Shown here: positions 8,936 through 18,109 of the stretch, in pieces
Layout of the letters: each line of letters starts with the position of its first letter
Position numbering within the stretch: the first letter of the stretch is position 1
Source of the DNA: Flavipsychrobacter sp.
GTDB lineage: Bacteria; Bacteroidota; Bacteroidia; Chitinophagales; Chitinophagaceae
DNA: 64,000 nt
Assembly (NCBI GenBank): GCA_017849575.1
Contig: JAFIGV010000025.1
Coordinates: 1-64,000, forward strand
Direction: 5' to 3'
Notes under the pieces: generated by a model
Seen by the model: only the letters and a program-made list of their open reading frames with translations
What the model was told of the DNA's origin: nothing
Database searches by the model: none
Program-made: the position numbers and the translations under genes

Positions 8936-10576
8936 TTACTTCACAAAGAAGCGGTAGTGTAGTCCGTCGCCGGCCACTGCACCGCCGAAACCCGCAGGTA
9001 GCTGCTGTACATAGTTGCGGATCCATCTGTGGTCGGGCATATAATACAGCGGAACCGTGTCCTGCACCTGATAGCCCGGGTTCACACGAACGATCACTTC
9101 CGCGCACAGAGTATCTTTACCCGCAATCTGCGCCGCGTCTATGGTCTGCGTCCGGATGGACCCCGGCGCGGGTGCTTTTATATTCCAGGTATCGCCACAT
9201 ACTCCGTCAGTAAACATAAAGGGTACATTCTTCTTTCTTGCCAAGATCAACGCATCGCGGGTATGTCTGTATGTGGCGATACGTTGTGCATATTCCTTGT
9301 AAGTGAAGGTATTGATACAGGTGCTCACAATATTTCCGCACAAGGCCAGCAACAAAACCACCTGTGCCGCTGCAACCCATTTTTTCGCAACGGGTAAGCG
9401 GTAGGCGGCATCCAGAGAGAATACGATCAGCAAGGCGATAGCAGGCACAGAATAAGCCGTCAGCCTGGCCACTCCGCCTATGAGCTTGCCCGTGGCAAAC
9501 AGGATCAGGATCACCACCATCAAGGCTACGGCGTAGGCCTGCAACTGCTCGCGCAGGGTGACCCAGCGAAAACGCCTGGCAACGAGAATGGCGCAGGCGC
9601 GTAACCATGCGGCTATACCCAGCAAACCAAACACCAGCTCAAACAAAAAGCCGGACCCCACCAGAGCAAACAAATTCCACAAGTCGAACAGAAAACGCTC
9701 TTCTGAATGCTTGTAGTAAGCACGTTTGTAGGAGACGTACATGTCTTTATCAGCCATCATGTGCCGGACATCGAGAAAGTAAAAGACCAAAATGCTACTT
9801 GCCAACAGGCAAAGCGGCAGCAGCAAGGTTAGCCGTTTCACCTTGCGGTGGTCCTGATTATTCTTCCGGATACTGAGGCCGGTAACAAAAAAAAGTGGCG
9901 CCGCATTGATCGGGTAAGTGTAGCTAAAAAATGGTGCAAGCAACAGGCTGGTGCAGAGCAGAAAATATCGCCCACGGGAAAGATGCTGGCCTTCGGCCAA
10001 TGCCCGGAGTTCGAGCAATTGCCAGATTGCTAAAAGGCTGAGCAGAATATCCATTTCATACTGCTTCACCTGCACCATGTAATCGGTAAAGGTTTGCGAA
10101 GACACAACGATGAGCACAAACAAGTAGCTGAGCACACCGCCGGTGGCAAAAATCCGTTTACGCAGATAGAATAAAAACAACACGCTCATCATTGTGAGCA
10201 ACAATGGCGGAAGCCTCAGCGCACTGTAACTATAATGAAATACTGCTGCGATCGCTTTAATGCTGCACAAATACACCCGTGGGCATTCCTGCAGCAAATC
10301 GAGTCTTCCCCATAGCCCCTCAAAACTTCTGAACTTGATGTTGTAGATCAAACGCCATTCATCATTCCAAAACGGACGAATGGGAAACAAAGCCTCGGCA
10401 AGTCCGAAGCCGAGCAGATACACTACCATGATCACCGCGGCGATCCGAACGACCTTTTCTAAATCTAACTTCTGCACCCGGTAAAAATGAGAAATAATTT
10501 CTGTTTCGCTACCCTTGTCGCCGGTGATATTCACAGCATCGCACGATTTATTAGTTTTACGCTCAAATTCAAGCAT
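8936..10576 (-). CDS. polytopic membrane protein of the GT39/ArnT (GT-C) glycosyltransferase type
   Basis: 546 aa with about ten hydrophobic segments. After the first helix comes FPIRPFWNDEWRLIYNI, which resembles the first extracytoplasmic loop of GT-C enzymes, where a D/E pair (here DE) binds the polyprenyl-linked donor. The C-terminal ~120 residues are soluble and would face the periplasm. The likely role is transfer of a lipid-linked sugar to an envelope glycan or protein; acceptor unknown. No glycan cluster surrounds it. The first ATG (10576) leaves only 8 bp to the divergent enoyl-CoA hydratase start, so a later start is possible. Confidence 0.7.
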   Translation of the reverse strand: MLEFERKTNKSCDAVNITGDKGSETEIISHFYRVQKLDLEKVVRIAAVIMVVYLLGFGLAEALFPIRPFWNDEWRLIYNIKFRSFEGLWGRLDLLQECPRVYLCSIKAIAAVFHYSYSALRLPPLLLTMMSVLFLFYLRKRIFATGGVLSYLFVLIVVSSQTFTDYMVQVKQYEMDILLSLLAIWQLLELRALAEGQHLSRGRYFLLCTSLLLAPFFSYTYPINAAPLFFVTGLSIRKNNQDHRKVKRLTLLLPLCLLASSILVFYFLDVRHMMADKDMYVSYKRAYYKHSEERFLFDLWNLFALVGSGFLFELVFGLLGIAAWLRACAILVARRFRWVTLREQLQAYAVALMVVILILFATGKLIGGVARLTAYSVPAIALLIVFSLDAAYRLPVAKKWVAAAQVVLLLALCGNIVSTCINTFTYKEYAQRIATYRHTRDALILARKKNVPFMFTDGVCGDTWNIKAPAPGSIRTQTIDAAQIAGKDTLCAEVIVRVNPGYQVQDTVPLYYMPDHRWIRNYVQQLPAGFGGAVAGDGLHYRFFVK

Positions 10577-10584
10577 CCAAATCT

Positions 10585-11361
10585 ATGCAGCACCCAGAAG
10601 GTTATGTACGCTCTGAGATAGAACACGGCATCGCTACCATCGAGTTTTTTCATCCTGCCAGCAATTCGCTGCCGGGAGCCATTCTCTCCGACCTCGCAAA
10701 GACCATCAACGACATTGGTATTGACGACCGGGTAAAAGTGATCATTCTGAAAAGTGCCGGAGAAAAAGCATTTTGTGCCGGCGCCTCCTTCGATGAATTA
10801 GTGGCTATTTCCAACAAAGAGGAAGGACATAAATTTTTCAGCGGATTTGCCAATGTCATCAACGCCATGCGCAAGTCGCATAAGCTCATCATTGGCCGCA
10901 TACATGGCAAAGCCGTGGGTGGTGGTGTAGGCCTTGCTGCGGCGGTGGATTATGCCATTGCTACCGAAGAGGCATCAGTGAAGCTGAGCGAACTGGCCGT
11001 AGGAATAGGTCCCTTTGTGGTGGGGCCGGCGGTAGAGCGTAAAATCGGGCTGTCGTGCTTTTCGCAGCTTGCTATTGATGCTACCGAATGGAGATCTGCA
11101 GAATGGGCAAAAAAACATGGCCTTTATGCAGAAATACACAACACCACCGCGGAAATGGATGAGGCAATCAGCAGCCTTGCGCAACGCCTGGCGCAAAGCA
11201 GCCCTGACGCTATGTATCAACTTAAAAAGATCTTCTGGCAGGGCACTGAACACTGGGATACTTTGTTGGCCGACCGTGCCTCGGTGAGCGGACGGCTTGT
11301 GCTGAGCGACTTTACACGCAATGCCATCAGCCGGTTTAAAGCCAAAACAGTGCGAAATTGA
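10585..11361 (+). CDS. enoyl-CoA hydratase/isomerase family protein
   Basis: Crotonase-fold enzyme of 258 aa acting on acyl-CoA thioesters. The oxyanion-hole stretches KAFCAGASFDEL (about residues 57-68) and IHGKAVGGGVGLAAAVDYAIAT (about 105-126) are clear. The substrate (beta-oxidation, phenylacetate or another CoA pathway) cannot be set from sequence. No other CoA genes adjoin it. TAGTTTTAC at about 10551 resembles a -7 box. A terminator follows the gene. Confidence 0.87.
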   Translation: MQHPEGYVRSEIEHGIATIEFFHPASNSLPGAILSDLAKTINDIGIDDRVKVIILKSAGEKAFCAGASFDELVAISNKEEGHKFFSGFANVINAMRKSHKLIIGRIHGKAVGGGVGLAAAVDYAIATEEASVKLSELAVGIGPFVVGPAVERKIGLSCFSQLAIDATEWRSAEWAKKHGLYAEIHNTTAEMDEAISSLAQRLAQSSPDAMYQLKKIFWQGTEHWDTLLADRASVSGRLVLSDFTRNAISRFKAKTVRN

Positions 11362-11385
11362 TACAGTGTTTTAAGTTTACTTTGT

Positions 11386-11413
11386 AAAGCCATCCTCCCG
11401 TGCGGATGGCTTT
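11386..11413 (+). terminator. rho-independent terminator after the enoyl-CoA hydratase
   Basis: AAAGCCATCC (11386-11395), 8-base loop, GGATGGCTTT (11404-11413). The stem is a perfect 10 bp with A-tract and T-tract ends. Confidence 0.8.
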
Positions 11414-11419
11414 ATGCTG

Positions 11420-11427
11420 TACCTTTG
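11420..11427 (+). promoter_or_regulatory. -7 element TACCTTTG
   Basis: TACCTTTG lies between the terminator and the ATG at 11433, five bases from the start codon. It decides the start of the next gene, because the longer frame from 11400 would run through the terminator and the promoter. Confidence 0.55.
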
Positions 11428-11432
11428 CCGCT

Positions 11433-12089
11433 ATGGTTTTTGAATTGCCGCTAGCAGAAGAAAAAGTTAAGCGTCAGCAGGTAGTTACCCTTCATCTTAT
11501 TGTCAGTTTTGCCTTTGTGGCCACCGGAGTGCTGCTTTTTCTGTTGCAATATCTTGCTGAGAAAATAAGTCCCGGGGTTGCTCCGGCTGGCTTTCTTCAC
11601 GCAGGTATCTGGGGTACTTTCATTTTGCTGGCTGGCATCGTTCTCTTTGGCCTGGTCTTGTTCCGGTCGGGCTGGCTCATCGAAAAAAAAGTAAACCGTT
11701 TGCTGCGCATTACAGAACTCGCACTCCTGCTTTGCTTTGCCAGCTTCGCCGCCATCACCCATTTGTTCATCCCTGCTATGATCTATGGTCTGATTGCTGC
11801 CGCCATACTGTTTGCCATTTATTGGGAAAGTGTGAGCGACAATACGCTCTATATCTACATCGACGAGCGCGGCATCCGCCTGCCCCTGACCTCAAGAAAG
11901 CGATTTCTCGACTGGTGGGAAGTAGAGCGTATCATACTTCGGTTTGGCGTGCTCACTATTGGCTGTCACGACAACCGTTTGTTTCAATGGAACATCAACG
12001 CCATTACCTTCGACAAGGAAGACTTTCAGCGCTTCTGCGCGGACCACATAGCCGCAAATAAAGAAAAGCGCAAAAAATACGTTTGGTAA
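11433..12089 (+). CDS. membrane protein of unknown function with a C-terminal PH-like region
   Basis: 218 aa, no family recognised. The first ~125 residues hold four hydrophobic helices in two hairpins (about 20-42, 57-78, 90-108 and 110-125). The last ~85 residues are soluble (LYIYIDERGIRLPL... WWEVERIILRFGVLTIGCHDNRLFQW) and look like the short beta-rich 'bPH/YcxB-like' tails found after TM pairs in many bacteria. That comparison is inference. The start was set by the promoter box. A basic tail, NKEKRKKYVW, ends the protein. Confidence 0.7.
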   Translation: MVFELPLAEEKVKRQQVVTLHLIVSFAFVATGVLLFLLQYLAEKISPGVAPAGFLHAGIWGTFILLAGIVLFGLVLFRSGWLIEKKVNRLLRITELALLLCFASFAAITHLFIPAMIYGLIAAAILFAIYWESVSDNTLYIYIDERGIRLPLTSRKRFLDWWEVERIILRFGVLTIGCHDNRLFQWNINAITFDKEDFQRFCADHIAANKEKRKKYVW

Positions 12090-12132
12090 ACGGAAGGTTG
12101 CCGCATTACTCTACCAGCTTAAAGAATTAAAC

Positions 12133-13425
12133 ATGTTGAATTCGTCGCCATATCTGCTGTACTCTGATGGAAAAGGAAACATTTTCGAAGACACCACTTT
12201 GTACGTCGTGGGGCGTTCGGGATGGGATGCAATGCCTATAGACCCTCAGGATTTTATAGAACTGCCTGATGGAGGCTCACTTTATGAACTGCCCGACCGC
12301 CGCGGCATTGGTATCGATACGATCACCGGAGAAATGCGCCTTTGTGAAAAAGGCTGGGCTGTTGCTGCTTTTATTCCGCCGGCACACACAGGCTTTTATC
12401 TGGCTGCCTTCGAAACCCTGCCTGATGCCGGCACTTTGCCGCTCTTTTGCTATACCGCAGTAGGCTGGCAAAACGAAAAATTCTATGTTCCTGCCGTGCG
12501 TATCGAACAGGATATCCGTCAGGAATGCTCGGGCTACCAACAGGACCGCATCAATGAAGGTGTAGCACATTTGCTCGAAGCCTATCCGCACAACCGGTTG
12601 GTGAAGCACCTTGCAGAAAACTGCGCCCTCACTTATCATTGTCCGGCCGCCCGCAATTATTTTATGGGCCGGTGGGAATGTCCCGTACCCTCATCGCCTG
12701 CATGCAATGCCAACTGCATTGGCTGCATTTCCTTCCAGCCACAGGAAGAGACCATTACGTCTTCGCAGGATCGCCTTAGTTTTAAGCCTACGGCTGAGGA
12801 AATTGTAGAGTTTACAGTACCTCATCTGGAACATGCCCCCTATCCCATTATCAGTTTCGGCCAGGGCTGCGAAGGTGAACCGCTTCTGATGGGAGAAACG
12901 ATTGGCGAAGCCATCCGGCAGATCAGAAAACATACCGATAAGGGAAGCATCAATATCAATACTAACGGAAGCCGGCCCGATGTTGTGGAAAAGCTCATGC
13001 AGACGGGTCTTGATAGTATTCGTGTAAGCCTCAACTCTGTGCGTAAAGAAATTTACACCCGCTATTATCTGCCCAACAACTACCAGTTTGAAGATTTGAT
13101 CGAAAGTCTGCAGATCGTGCATCGCTACGGAGGATGGTCTTCCATCAATTATTTTACTTTTCCGGGCATGACCGACAGTGTGGAAGAGTACGAAGCGCTA
13201 AGAAATTTCATCCGTGAGACAAAAATCTCAATGATTCAGTGGCGAAACTTCAATATTGACCCCGACTGGTACCTGGGCAAGCTGGGAATAACCGACACGG
13301 GAGAATGTCTCGGCATCGGTCAACTGATGGAGCTTATTCACGAAGAATTTCCCGAAGTAAAATTCGGATATTACAATCCGCCTGCTGAGCGTATGAAACG
13401 TTTCGACACTGATTTTGCGCATTAA
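12133..13425 (+). CDS. radical SAM protein
   Basis: 430 aa. The radical SAM cluster motif is CNANCIGC at residues 191-198 (CX3CX2C), followed by a TIM-barrel-like region with FGQGCEGEPLL (a glycine-rich SAM-contact strand) and INTNGSRPDVVEKLMQTGLDSIRVSLNSV. The ~185-residue N-terminal part has no motif I recognise. Product and substrate are unknown. No obvious substrate peptide or maturase partner sits beside it; the next gene is TonB-like. Start ATG 12133. Confidence 0.85.
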   Translation: MLNSSPYLLYSDGKGNIFEDTTLYVVGRSGWDAMPIDPQDFIELPDGGSLYELPDRRGIGIDTITGEMRLCEKGWAVAAFIPPAHTGFYLAAFETLPDAGTLPLFCYTAVGWQNEKFYVPAVRIEQDIRQECSGYQQDRINEGVAHLLEAYPHNRLVKHLAENCALTYHCPAARNYFMGRWECPVPSSPACNANCIGCISFQPQEETITSSQDRLSFKPTAEEIVEFTVPHLEHAPYPIISFGQGCEGEPLLMGETIGEAIRQIRKHTDKGSININTNGSRPDVVEKLMQTGLDSIRVSLNSVRKEIYTRYYLPNNYQFEDLIESLQIVHRYGGWSSINYFTFPGMTDSVEEYEALRNFIRETKISMIQWRNFNIDPDWYLGKLGITDTGECLGIGQLMELIHEEFPEVKFGYYNPPAERMKRFDTDFAH

Positions 13426-13471
13426 CAGCTTACAAACAATTGTTTTTTTATTTTAGGCAAATAACCGGACT

Positions 13472-14314
13472 ATGACAACTGCTCATCCGCCAATTAATAA
13501 AAAAGCTGCAGCCACCACGGTAGTCGTGCACCTGTTGTTGCTCTTACTGTTTTTTTTCATCAGCTATTCCCTGCCAGTATCCGCACCGGTAGAAGAGCTG
13601 GGGCTTGAGGTGAACCTGGGCAGCAGTGAGGACGGTAGTGGTATAGACCAACCCATGTCGGTAAATACACCGGCGGCGGCACAGGCACAAACACAATATC
13701 ATACGGCAGGCCGTCAAAGCGAAGACACAAAAGACCTGATGCAATCTGACGACCCGGATGCCCCAGCCCTTGCTCCTCCGGCATCGTCGGGCAACAGGAA
13801 TTTCTCAACTACACCCGCAAACACCACCCGAACGAACGCTACCCGAAGCGAAACGAATAACAACACGCGTCAGCAGCCGCAGCAGCCTCGATATGTTTAT
13901 CAGGGGGGCAACGGCGCAGGAGGAAATAATGCGCAGATAAACCAACCCGGAAGCGCTGAAGGAAATACTACGGGCAACGGCGACAGAGGTGTGCCCGGGG
14001 GTACACCCGGCGCTTCGAACTATATCGGATCGCCCGGCAACGGTACCGGAGGTATCAGTCATAACCTGAACGGACGCGAAATATCTCCACGCCAGTTTGT
14101 TGCCGAATTCAACGAAGGAGGTAAAGTAGTTGTGCAGGTGAAGGTGGACCGTGCCGGAAACATCATCTCGAAAACTATAAAAAGCTCACCCAACCGGAAG
14201 CTCAGTGAAATAGCCCTTCAAAAACTGAGTCAGGCTAAATTTTCAAAAAGCCCCGACGCCGCGCCCGAACAAATAGGCGACATTACCTTTGTCTTTAAAA
14301 CGCGTTCGCAATAA
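13472..14314 (+). CDS. TonB-like energy transducer
   Basis: 280 aa. A short cytoplasmic N terminus leads into one membrane helix (residues ~12-33: AATTVVVHLLLLLLFFFISYSL, a TonB-type anchor). A long low-complexity Asn/Gly/Gln/Thr/Pro-rich periplasmic linker (about 50-195) follows, then a ~75-residue C-terminal domain (GGKVVVQVKVDRAGNI...) like TonB_C. It probably links inner-membrane proton motive force to TonB-dependent outer-membrane receptors. exbB and exbD are not adjacent. The stop TAA overlaps the folC ATG (TAATG), so the two are translationally coupled. Confidence 0.83.
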   Translation: MTTAHPPINKKAAATTVVVHLLLLLLFFFISYSLPVSAPVEELGLEVNLGSSEDGSGIDQPMSVNTPAAAQAQTQYHTAGRQSEDTKDLMQSDDPDAPALAPPASSGNRNFSTTPANTTRTNATRSETNNNTRQQPQQPRYVYQGGNGAGGNNAQINQPGSAEGNTTGNGDRGVPGGTPGASNYIGSPGNGTGGISHNLNGREISPRQFVAEFNEGGKVVVQVKVDRAGNIISKTIKSSPNRKLSEIALQKLSQAKFSKSPDAAPEQIGDITFVFKTRSQ

Positions 14315-15666
14315 TGAACTTACAGTCTTCCTACGAGGACACACTCAATTACCTCTACAGTACGCTCCCCATGTTTTCCAGATTGGGGAAGGAAGCCATA
14401 AAGAAAGACCTCACCAATATTTTGCGGCTCTGCGAGGCTCTCGGTAACCCGCAGGTACAATTTCGCAGCATCCATATTGCCGGCACCAACGGCAAAGGCA
14501 GCACAAGCCATATGCTGGCGGCGGTGTTGCAACATGCGGGTTATAAAGTAGGGTTATATACCTCACCTCATCTTATCGACTTTCGCGAGCGTATAAAGGT
14601 CAACGGCGTACCTGTGGCGAGGGAATGGGTTGTAGATTTTGTAACCCGGCAACAGGCGCTGCTCGATGAAGTAGCCCCCTCTTTTTTTGAAACCACTGTG
14701 GCCATGGCCTTTCAGGCTTTTAAGGATGCCGCGGTTGACTTTGCGATCATCGAAACCGGGCTGGGCGGCAGGCTCGACAGCACAAATATCATCACCCCAC
14801 TACTTTCTATCATTACCAACATCAGCTATGACCACAAAGACGTGCTGGGAAATACCCTTCGGGAGATTGCGTTCGAAAAAGCAGGGATTATAAAGCCCGA
14901 AGTGCCCGTGCTGATCGGCGAACAAGATGACGAAACGTCCGGAGTATTTTTTGAAACATCGGTACTCAGAGGTAGTACGATTTATTATGCACAGTCGCTC
15001 TGGGATCTTGTAAAAGTGAAGGAAGAGCCGGGTCGTCAGCACTACAAAGCCATTCAAAAATCTGCGTGGAAGATGTACGACCTTGTGACGGATCTGGGCG
15101 GAAGCTATCAGCAACATAATATCAAGACTGTGCTGGCTGCCACGGAACTACTCGTCGGGCAGCAACTTATTTCTACCACGCTGGAAGTGGCCCTGGCTGC
15201 GCTTTCGGCGGTAAAAACGCTCACGGGTTTCCGGGGCCGTTGGGATGTATGGCAAACAAGCCCGCTTATCGTAACCGATGTGGCACACAATGCAGCAGGC
15301 ATTGGTGAAGTGATGAGTCAATGGAAGAAAGTAACTGCCGGGAAAAAATATATCATAGCCGGATTTGTGAAAGACAAGGACGTACCGGAAGCCCTGAGCC
15401 TGTTTCCAAGAGATGCTATCTTTTATTTCTGTCAGGCCGCGGTGCCACGCGCTTTGCCGGTGACCGACCTGCAGGCATTTGCAGAGCGTCTGCAGTTGAA
15501 GGGCACCCTCTGTGCTTCCGTGGCAGCGGCAGTGGACGCCGTACGCTCGCTGATGACCGAACACGATGCGCTGTTGATTACGGGAAGTTTTTTTATTGTT
15601 GGCGAAGCACTCGAACATCTTGAAAAAACGACACTGACCGACAGCGTGCCCGATGTCCGAATCTGA
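14314..15666 (+). CDS. folC: bifunctional folylpolyglutamate synthase / dihydrofolate synthase
   Basis: Adds L-Glu to dihydropteroate and then to tetrahydrofolate (ATP-dependent, Mur ligase fold). 450 aa, typical length. The P-loop HIAGTNGKGSTSHMLAAVLQ and the following YTSPHL are at about residues 50-87. IIETGLGGRLDSTN carries the Mg-binding Glu and the family signature. The C-terminal domain contains DVAHNAAGI. Start ATG 14314 overlaps the tonB-like stop by one base. Confidence 0.93.
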   Translation: MNLQSSYEDTLNYLYSTLPMFSRLGKEAIKKDLTNILRLCEALGNPQVQFRSIHIAGTNGKGSTSHMLAAVLQHAGYKVGLYTSPHLIDFRERIKVNGVPVAREWVVDFVTRQQALLDEVAPSFFETTVAMAFQAFKDAAVDFAIIETGLGGRLDSTNIITPLLSIITNISYDHKDVLGNTLREIAFEKAGIIKPEVPVLIGEQDDETSGVFFETSVLRGSTIYYAQSLWDLVKVKEEPGRQHYKAIQKSAWKMYDLVTDLGGSYQQHNIKTVLAATELLVGQQLISTTLEVALAALSAVKTLTGFRGRWDVWQTSPLIVTDVAHNAAGIGEVMSQWKKVTAGKKYIIAGFVKDKDVPEALSLFPRDAIFYFCQAAVPRALPVTDLQAFAERLQLKGTLCASVAAAVDAVRSLMTEHDALLITGSFFIVGEALEHLEKTTLTDSVPDVRI

Positions 15667-15710
15667 TTTTTTTCACAGCGACGTCATCCTTCTTACGTCC
15701 CTGTTTTTCC

Positions 15711-15718
15711 TACTTTTG
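15711..15718 (+). promoter_or_regulatory. -7 element TACTTTTG before nadD
   Basis: TACTTTTG ends five bases before the nadD ATG (15724), so the transcript would have almost no leader. Confidence 0.55.
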
Positions 15719-15723
15719 CGCCC

Positions 15724-16293
15724 ATGCATATCGGGTTGTATTTCGGAAGCTTTAATCCAGTTCATATAGGTCATCTCATCGTTGCGAATCATATCGTAGA
15801 AAACACAGAAGTTGATAAGGTCTGGTTTATTGTTTCTCCCCACAATCCGCTAAAAGACGAGAGCAGCCTGCTCAACGAATATGACCGGCTGCACCTTGTT
15901 GAACTTGCCATTCAGGACAACCTTAAATTCCGGGCGAGCAACGTAGAATTTCACCTTCCCAAACCTTCTTATACCATAGACACCCTCACTCATCTTGTAG
16001 AAAAATTTCCGCTGGAAAAATTTTCGGTGATCATCGGGTCGGACAGCTTTCAGAACATTCACCGCTGGAAAAATTATGAGCAACTTATAGCGCGGTATTC
16101 CTTCATTGTTTATAAACGCCCCGGCTTCGAAATTACGGAAACCCATGGCGCAGATCTGACTATCATGGATGCGCCTTTGCTATCTATTTCATCAACCTAT
16201 ATCCGAACGCAGATCCGCGAAAAAAAGAGTGTGCGTTATTTGCTGCCCCATGCGGTGTTTAAGTACGTTGAAGAAAATCGTTACTATTTGTAG
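15724..16293 (+). CDS. nadD: nicotinate-nucleotide adenylyltransferase
   Basis: Makes nicotinate adenine dinucleotide from NaMN and ATP in NAD synthesis. 189 aa. The nucleotidyltransferase motif GSFNPVHIGH is at residues 8-17 and the C-terminal ISSTYIR at about 158-164; both contact ATP. IIGSDSFQNIHRWKNYEQL is the substrate-side helix. The last 35 bp overlap the 3' end of the convergent AI-2E-like gene. Confidence 0.94.
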   Translation: MHIGLYFGSFNPVHIGHLIVANHIVENTEVDKVWFIVSPHNPLKDESSLLNEYDRLHLVELAIQDNLKFRASNVEFHLPKPSYTIDTLTHLVEKFPLEKFSVIIGSDSFQNIHRWKNYEQLIARYSFIVYKRPGFEITETHGADLTIMDAPLLSISSTYIRTQIREKKSVRYLLPHAVFKYVEENRYYL

Positions 16294-17368
16294 AGCCGGA
16301 TTTTCCGGGATTGAGCTGGGGCACCTGCCCGGCGGGGCGCGTATTGCGGGCAGAAAACTCCACTCGGTAAATCTTGATGAGTAACAAAAGATAAGAAATG
16401 AGCAGGGGACCAAAGATCAGTCCCATAAAACCGAAAAGCGGCACGCCGACCATAATGCCGAACACAGTAATGACCGGATGCACATCGCCGAGTTTTTTAA
16501 GAATGGTAAAACGCAGCACATTGTCGATGCTTGCAGTGATGACGACCGAATATACCAGCAGCCCGATGCCCTCGGCGAGATGATTACTCACCATAAGGTA
16601 TAAGCTCAGCGGTAGCCATACTATCGCCGAGCCCAGCACCGGCAGCACGGAGAAAATGCCGGTGACGATAGCCCAGATCAGCGGCGCTTCCACACCAAAA
16701 ATCCAATAACTGATACCCGCTACCACAGCCTGTCCTAAGGCCAGCACCGGTATGCCTATGGCATTCGAAATGACCATCACCCTTGTGGCATCCCACACAT
16801 CATCTATGTTCTCCTCTCTGAGCGGCAGGAAGCGCTGAATTTTCCTTTCCATTTTCCGGCCATCCACCAGCATGAAGTAGAGCAGAAAGAAGGCCAGTAC
16901 CAGATTCGTCAGGGCAGAGGCTGTCTCCGAAAGCAAACCCGGCACAGAAGCCGCAGCATTTTGACCCCATGCCTTCACCTGCTCATCGTCGATTTTCAAT
17001 CGAGGTGCAATATTTTGCAGTTTACCGCTTAGCTGATCGAGCAATACATCGAGCCGGGCGGGGTCGTGAATGATTGCATAGAACTTGGGCACCATGAGCT
17101 GCGCGCAGAGCGCAATGGGCAGCACAAACACGACCACAGCCACCGCAATAAAAAGACTGGCCGTAACCCATTTCTTCCAGTCCTTGATGACCGTGAGCCG
17201 AAAAAAACGTTCGCGCATCAGGATATACATGGTGATGGCGCCGAGTACGCCCGGCATAAATACCAAAACCTGCCAGCCCAATACAATAATGAGTAAAACA
17301 ATAACGGCAAGCAATAAATACTGTTTCAGACTTTCGGCGCTCAGAGTGGCCGGCTTCTTATTATCCAT
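16259..17368 (-). CDS. AI-2E/PerM family transporter
   Basis: 369 aa membrane protein of the UPF0118 (AI-2E exporter/PerM) family. It has an N-terminal helix pair, a central cytoplasmic or periplasmic stretch (about 110-170), then a C-terminal helix bundle containing the family's glycine/proline-rich GIPVLALGQAVVAGISYWIFGVEAPLIWAIVTGIFSVLPVLGSAIVWLP and FGIMVGVPLFGFMGLIFGPLL. The substrate is uncertain; members have been linked to AI-2 export, Na+/H+ exchange and others. The last 35 bp overlap nadD. Confidence 0.88.
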   Translation of the reverse strand: MDNKKPATLSAESLKQYLLLAVIVLLIIVLGWQVLVFMPGVLGAITMYILMRERFFRLTVIKDWKKWVTASLFIAVAVVVFVLPIALCAQLMVPKFYAIIHDPARLDVLLDQLSGKLQNIAPRLKIDDEQVKAWGQNAAASVPGLLSETASALTNLVLAFFLLYFMLVDGRKMERKIQRFLPLREENIDDVWDATRVMVISNAIGIPVLALGQAVVAGISYWIFGVEAPLIWAIVTGIFSVLPVLGSAIVWLPLSLYLMVSNHLAEGIGLLVYSVVITASIDNVLRFTILKKLGDVHPVITVFGIMVGVPLFGFMGLIFGPLLISYLLLLIKIYRVEFSARNTRPAGQVPQLNPGKSGSTNSNDFLQRT

Positions 17369-17487
17369 TCATGATTTGCATCTTATCAGAATATTATAAA
17401 ATCCTGCCAGAAAGAACGGGGCATGATATTTATTAGTTTTGTAGTAGAAAAAACCCAAGTTCAAAACACTCCAAAATTTTATTGATT

Positions 17488-17685
17488 ATGGCAAAGACAG
17501 GCAAAACCATTGCTACTTTTCTGATTGGCGCGGCGCTGGGCGCCACCGTAGCTTATCTTCTTTCAACCGATGAAGAACGCCGTCAGCAAAACATGGATCG
17601 GATAAAAGATCGCCTTGCTGACCTCAAAAACAAAATGTCGAAAAAGGTACCGCAGGATCTGGAGGACGAAATATATAACGCCTAA
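17488..17685 (+). CDS. YtxH domain protein
   Basis: 65 aa. A single N-terminal glycine-rich membrane helix (KTIATFLIGAALGATVAYLLS) is followed by a charged helix (DEERRQQNMDRIKDRLADLKNK), the YtxH/gas-vesicle-like pattern linked to envelope stress. ATG 17488 is preferred to a TTG two codons upstream. TAGTTTTG at about 17434 could be its promoter. It starts a three-gene run with 17-bp and 11-bp gaps. Confidence 0.82.
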   Translation: MAKTGKTIATFLIGAALGATVAYLLSTDEERRQQNMDRIKDRLADLKNKMSKKVPQDLEDEIYNA

Positions 17686-17702
17686 AACCGGACCGGCTGC
17701 CC

Positions 17703-18098
17703 ATGAGTTTTTTCGGAACCTGGAAGGAAAAAATAACGCACTACATAGACATACGCATCAATCTCATGAAACTGGGGTTGATCGAGCGGACGTCCAACAT
17801 TCTGAGCTATCTCATTTTTGTCTTTATCAGTTTATTCCTTACGCTTTCGGTGCTCATTTTTGTGGGCATTGGCATTGGAGAATTTTTCTCGTCGATACTG
17901 GACTCCCGTACGGCAGGCTTCTTCATCACTGCGGGGTTTTACATTCTTTTGCTCGGGCTCATGATGCTGGTGCGCGTGCCCATCTTAAAAATGTTCGCGG
18001 GTATCTTCATACGCATGATGACAGCACCGGATCCGGATGAAGAGACAGCGGAAGACCAACTGAAAGAAAAGACCCGCGAGAATATAAAAGTTGAGTAA
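17703..18098 (+). CDS. phage-holin-family membrane protein (PHE superfamily)
   Basis: 131 aa. An N-terminal amphipathic stretch (WKEKITHYIDIRINLMKLGLIERTS) is followed by two long helices (about 38-62 and 75-100) and an acidic, charged C terminus. This is the layout of the 'putative actinobacterial holin-X/holin superfamily III' proteins that often follow YtxH in bacteria. No phage genes are nearby, so a role in cell envelope maintenance is more likely than lysis. Confidence 0.75.
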   Translation: MSFFGTWKEKITHYIDIRINLMKLGLIERTSNILSYLIFVFISLFLTLSVLIFVGIGIGEFFSSILDSRTAGFFITAGFYILLLGLMMLVRVPILKMFAGIFIRMMTAPDPDEETAEDQLKEKTRENIKVE

Positions 18099-18109
18099 GC
18101 ACTGGTACT

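Noticed and set aside
17703-18098. Prophage remnant because of the holin-like protein
   Set aside because: No endolysin, structural or integrase gene is near; the YtxH-holin-like pairing is a common chromosomal envelope operon.
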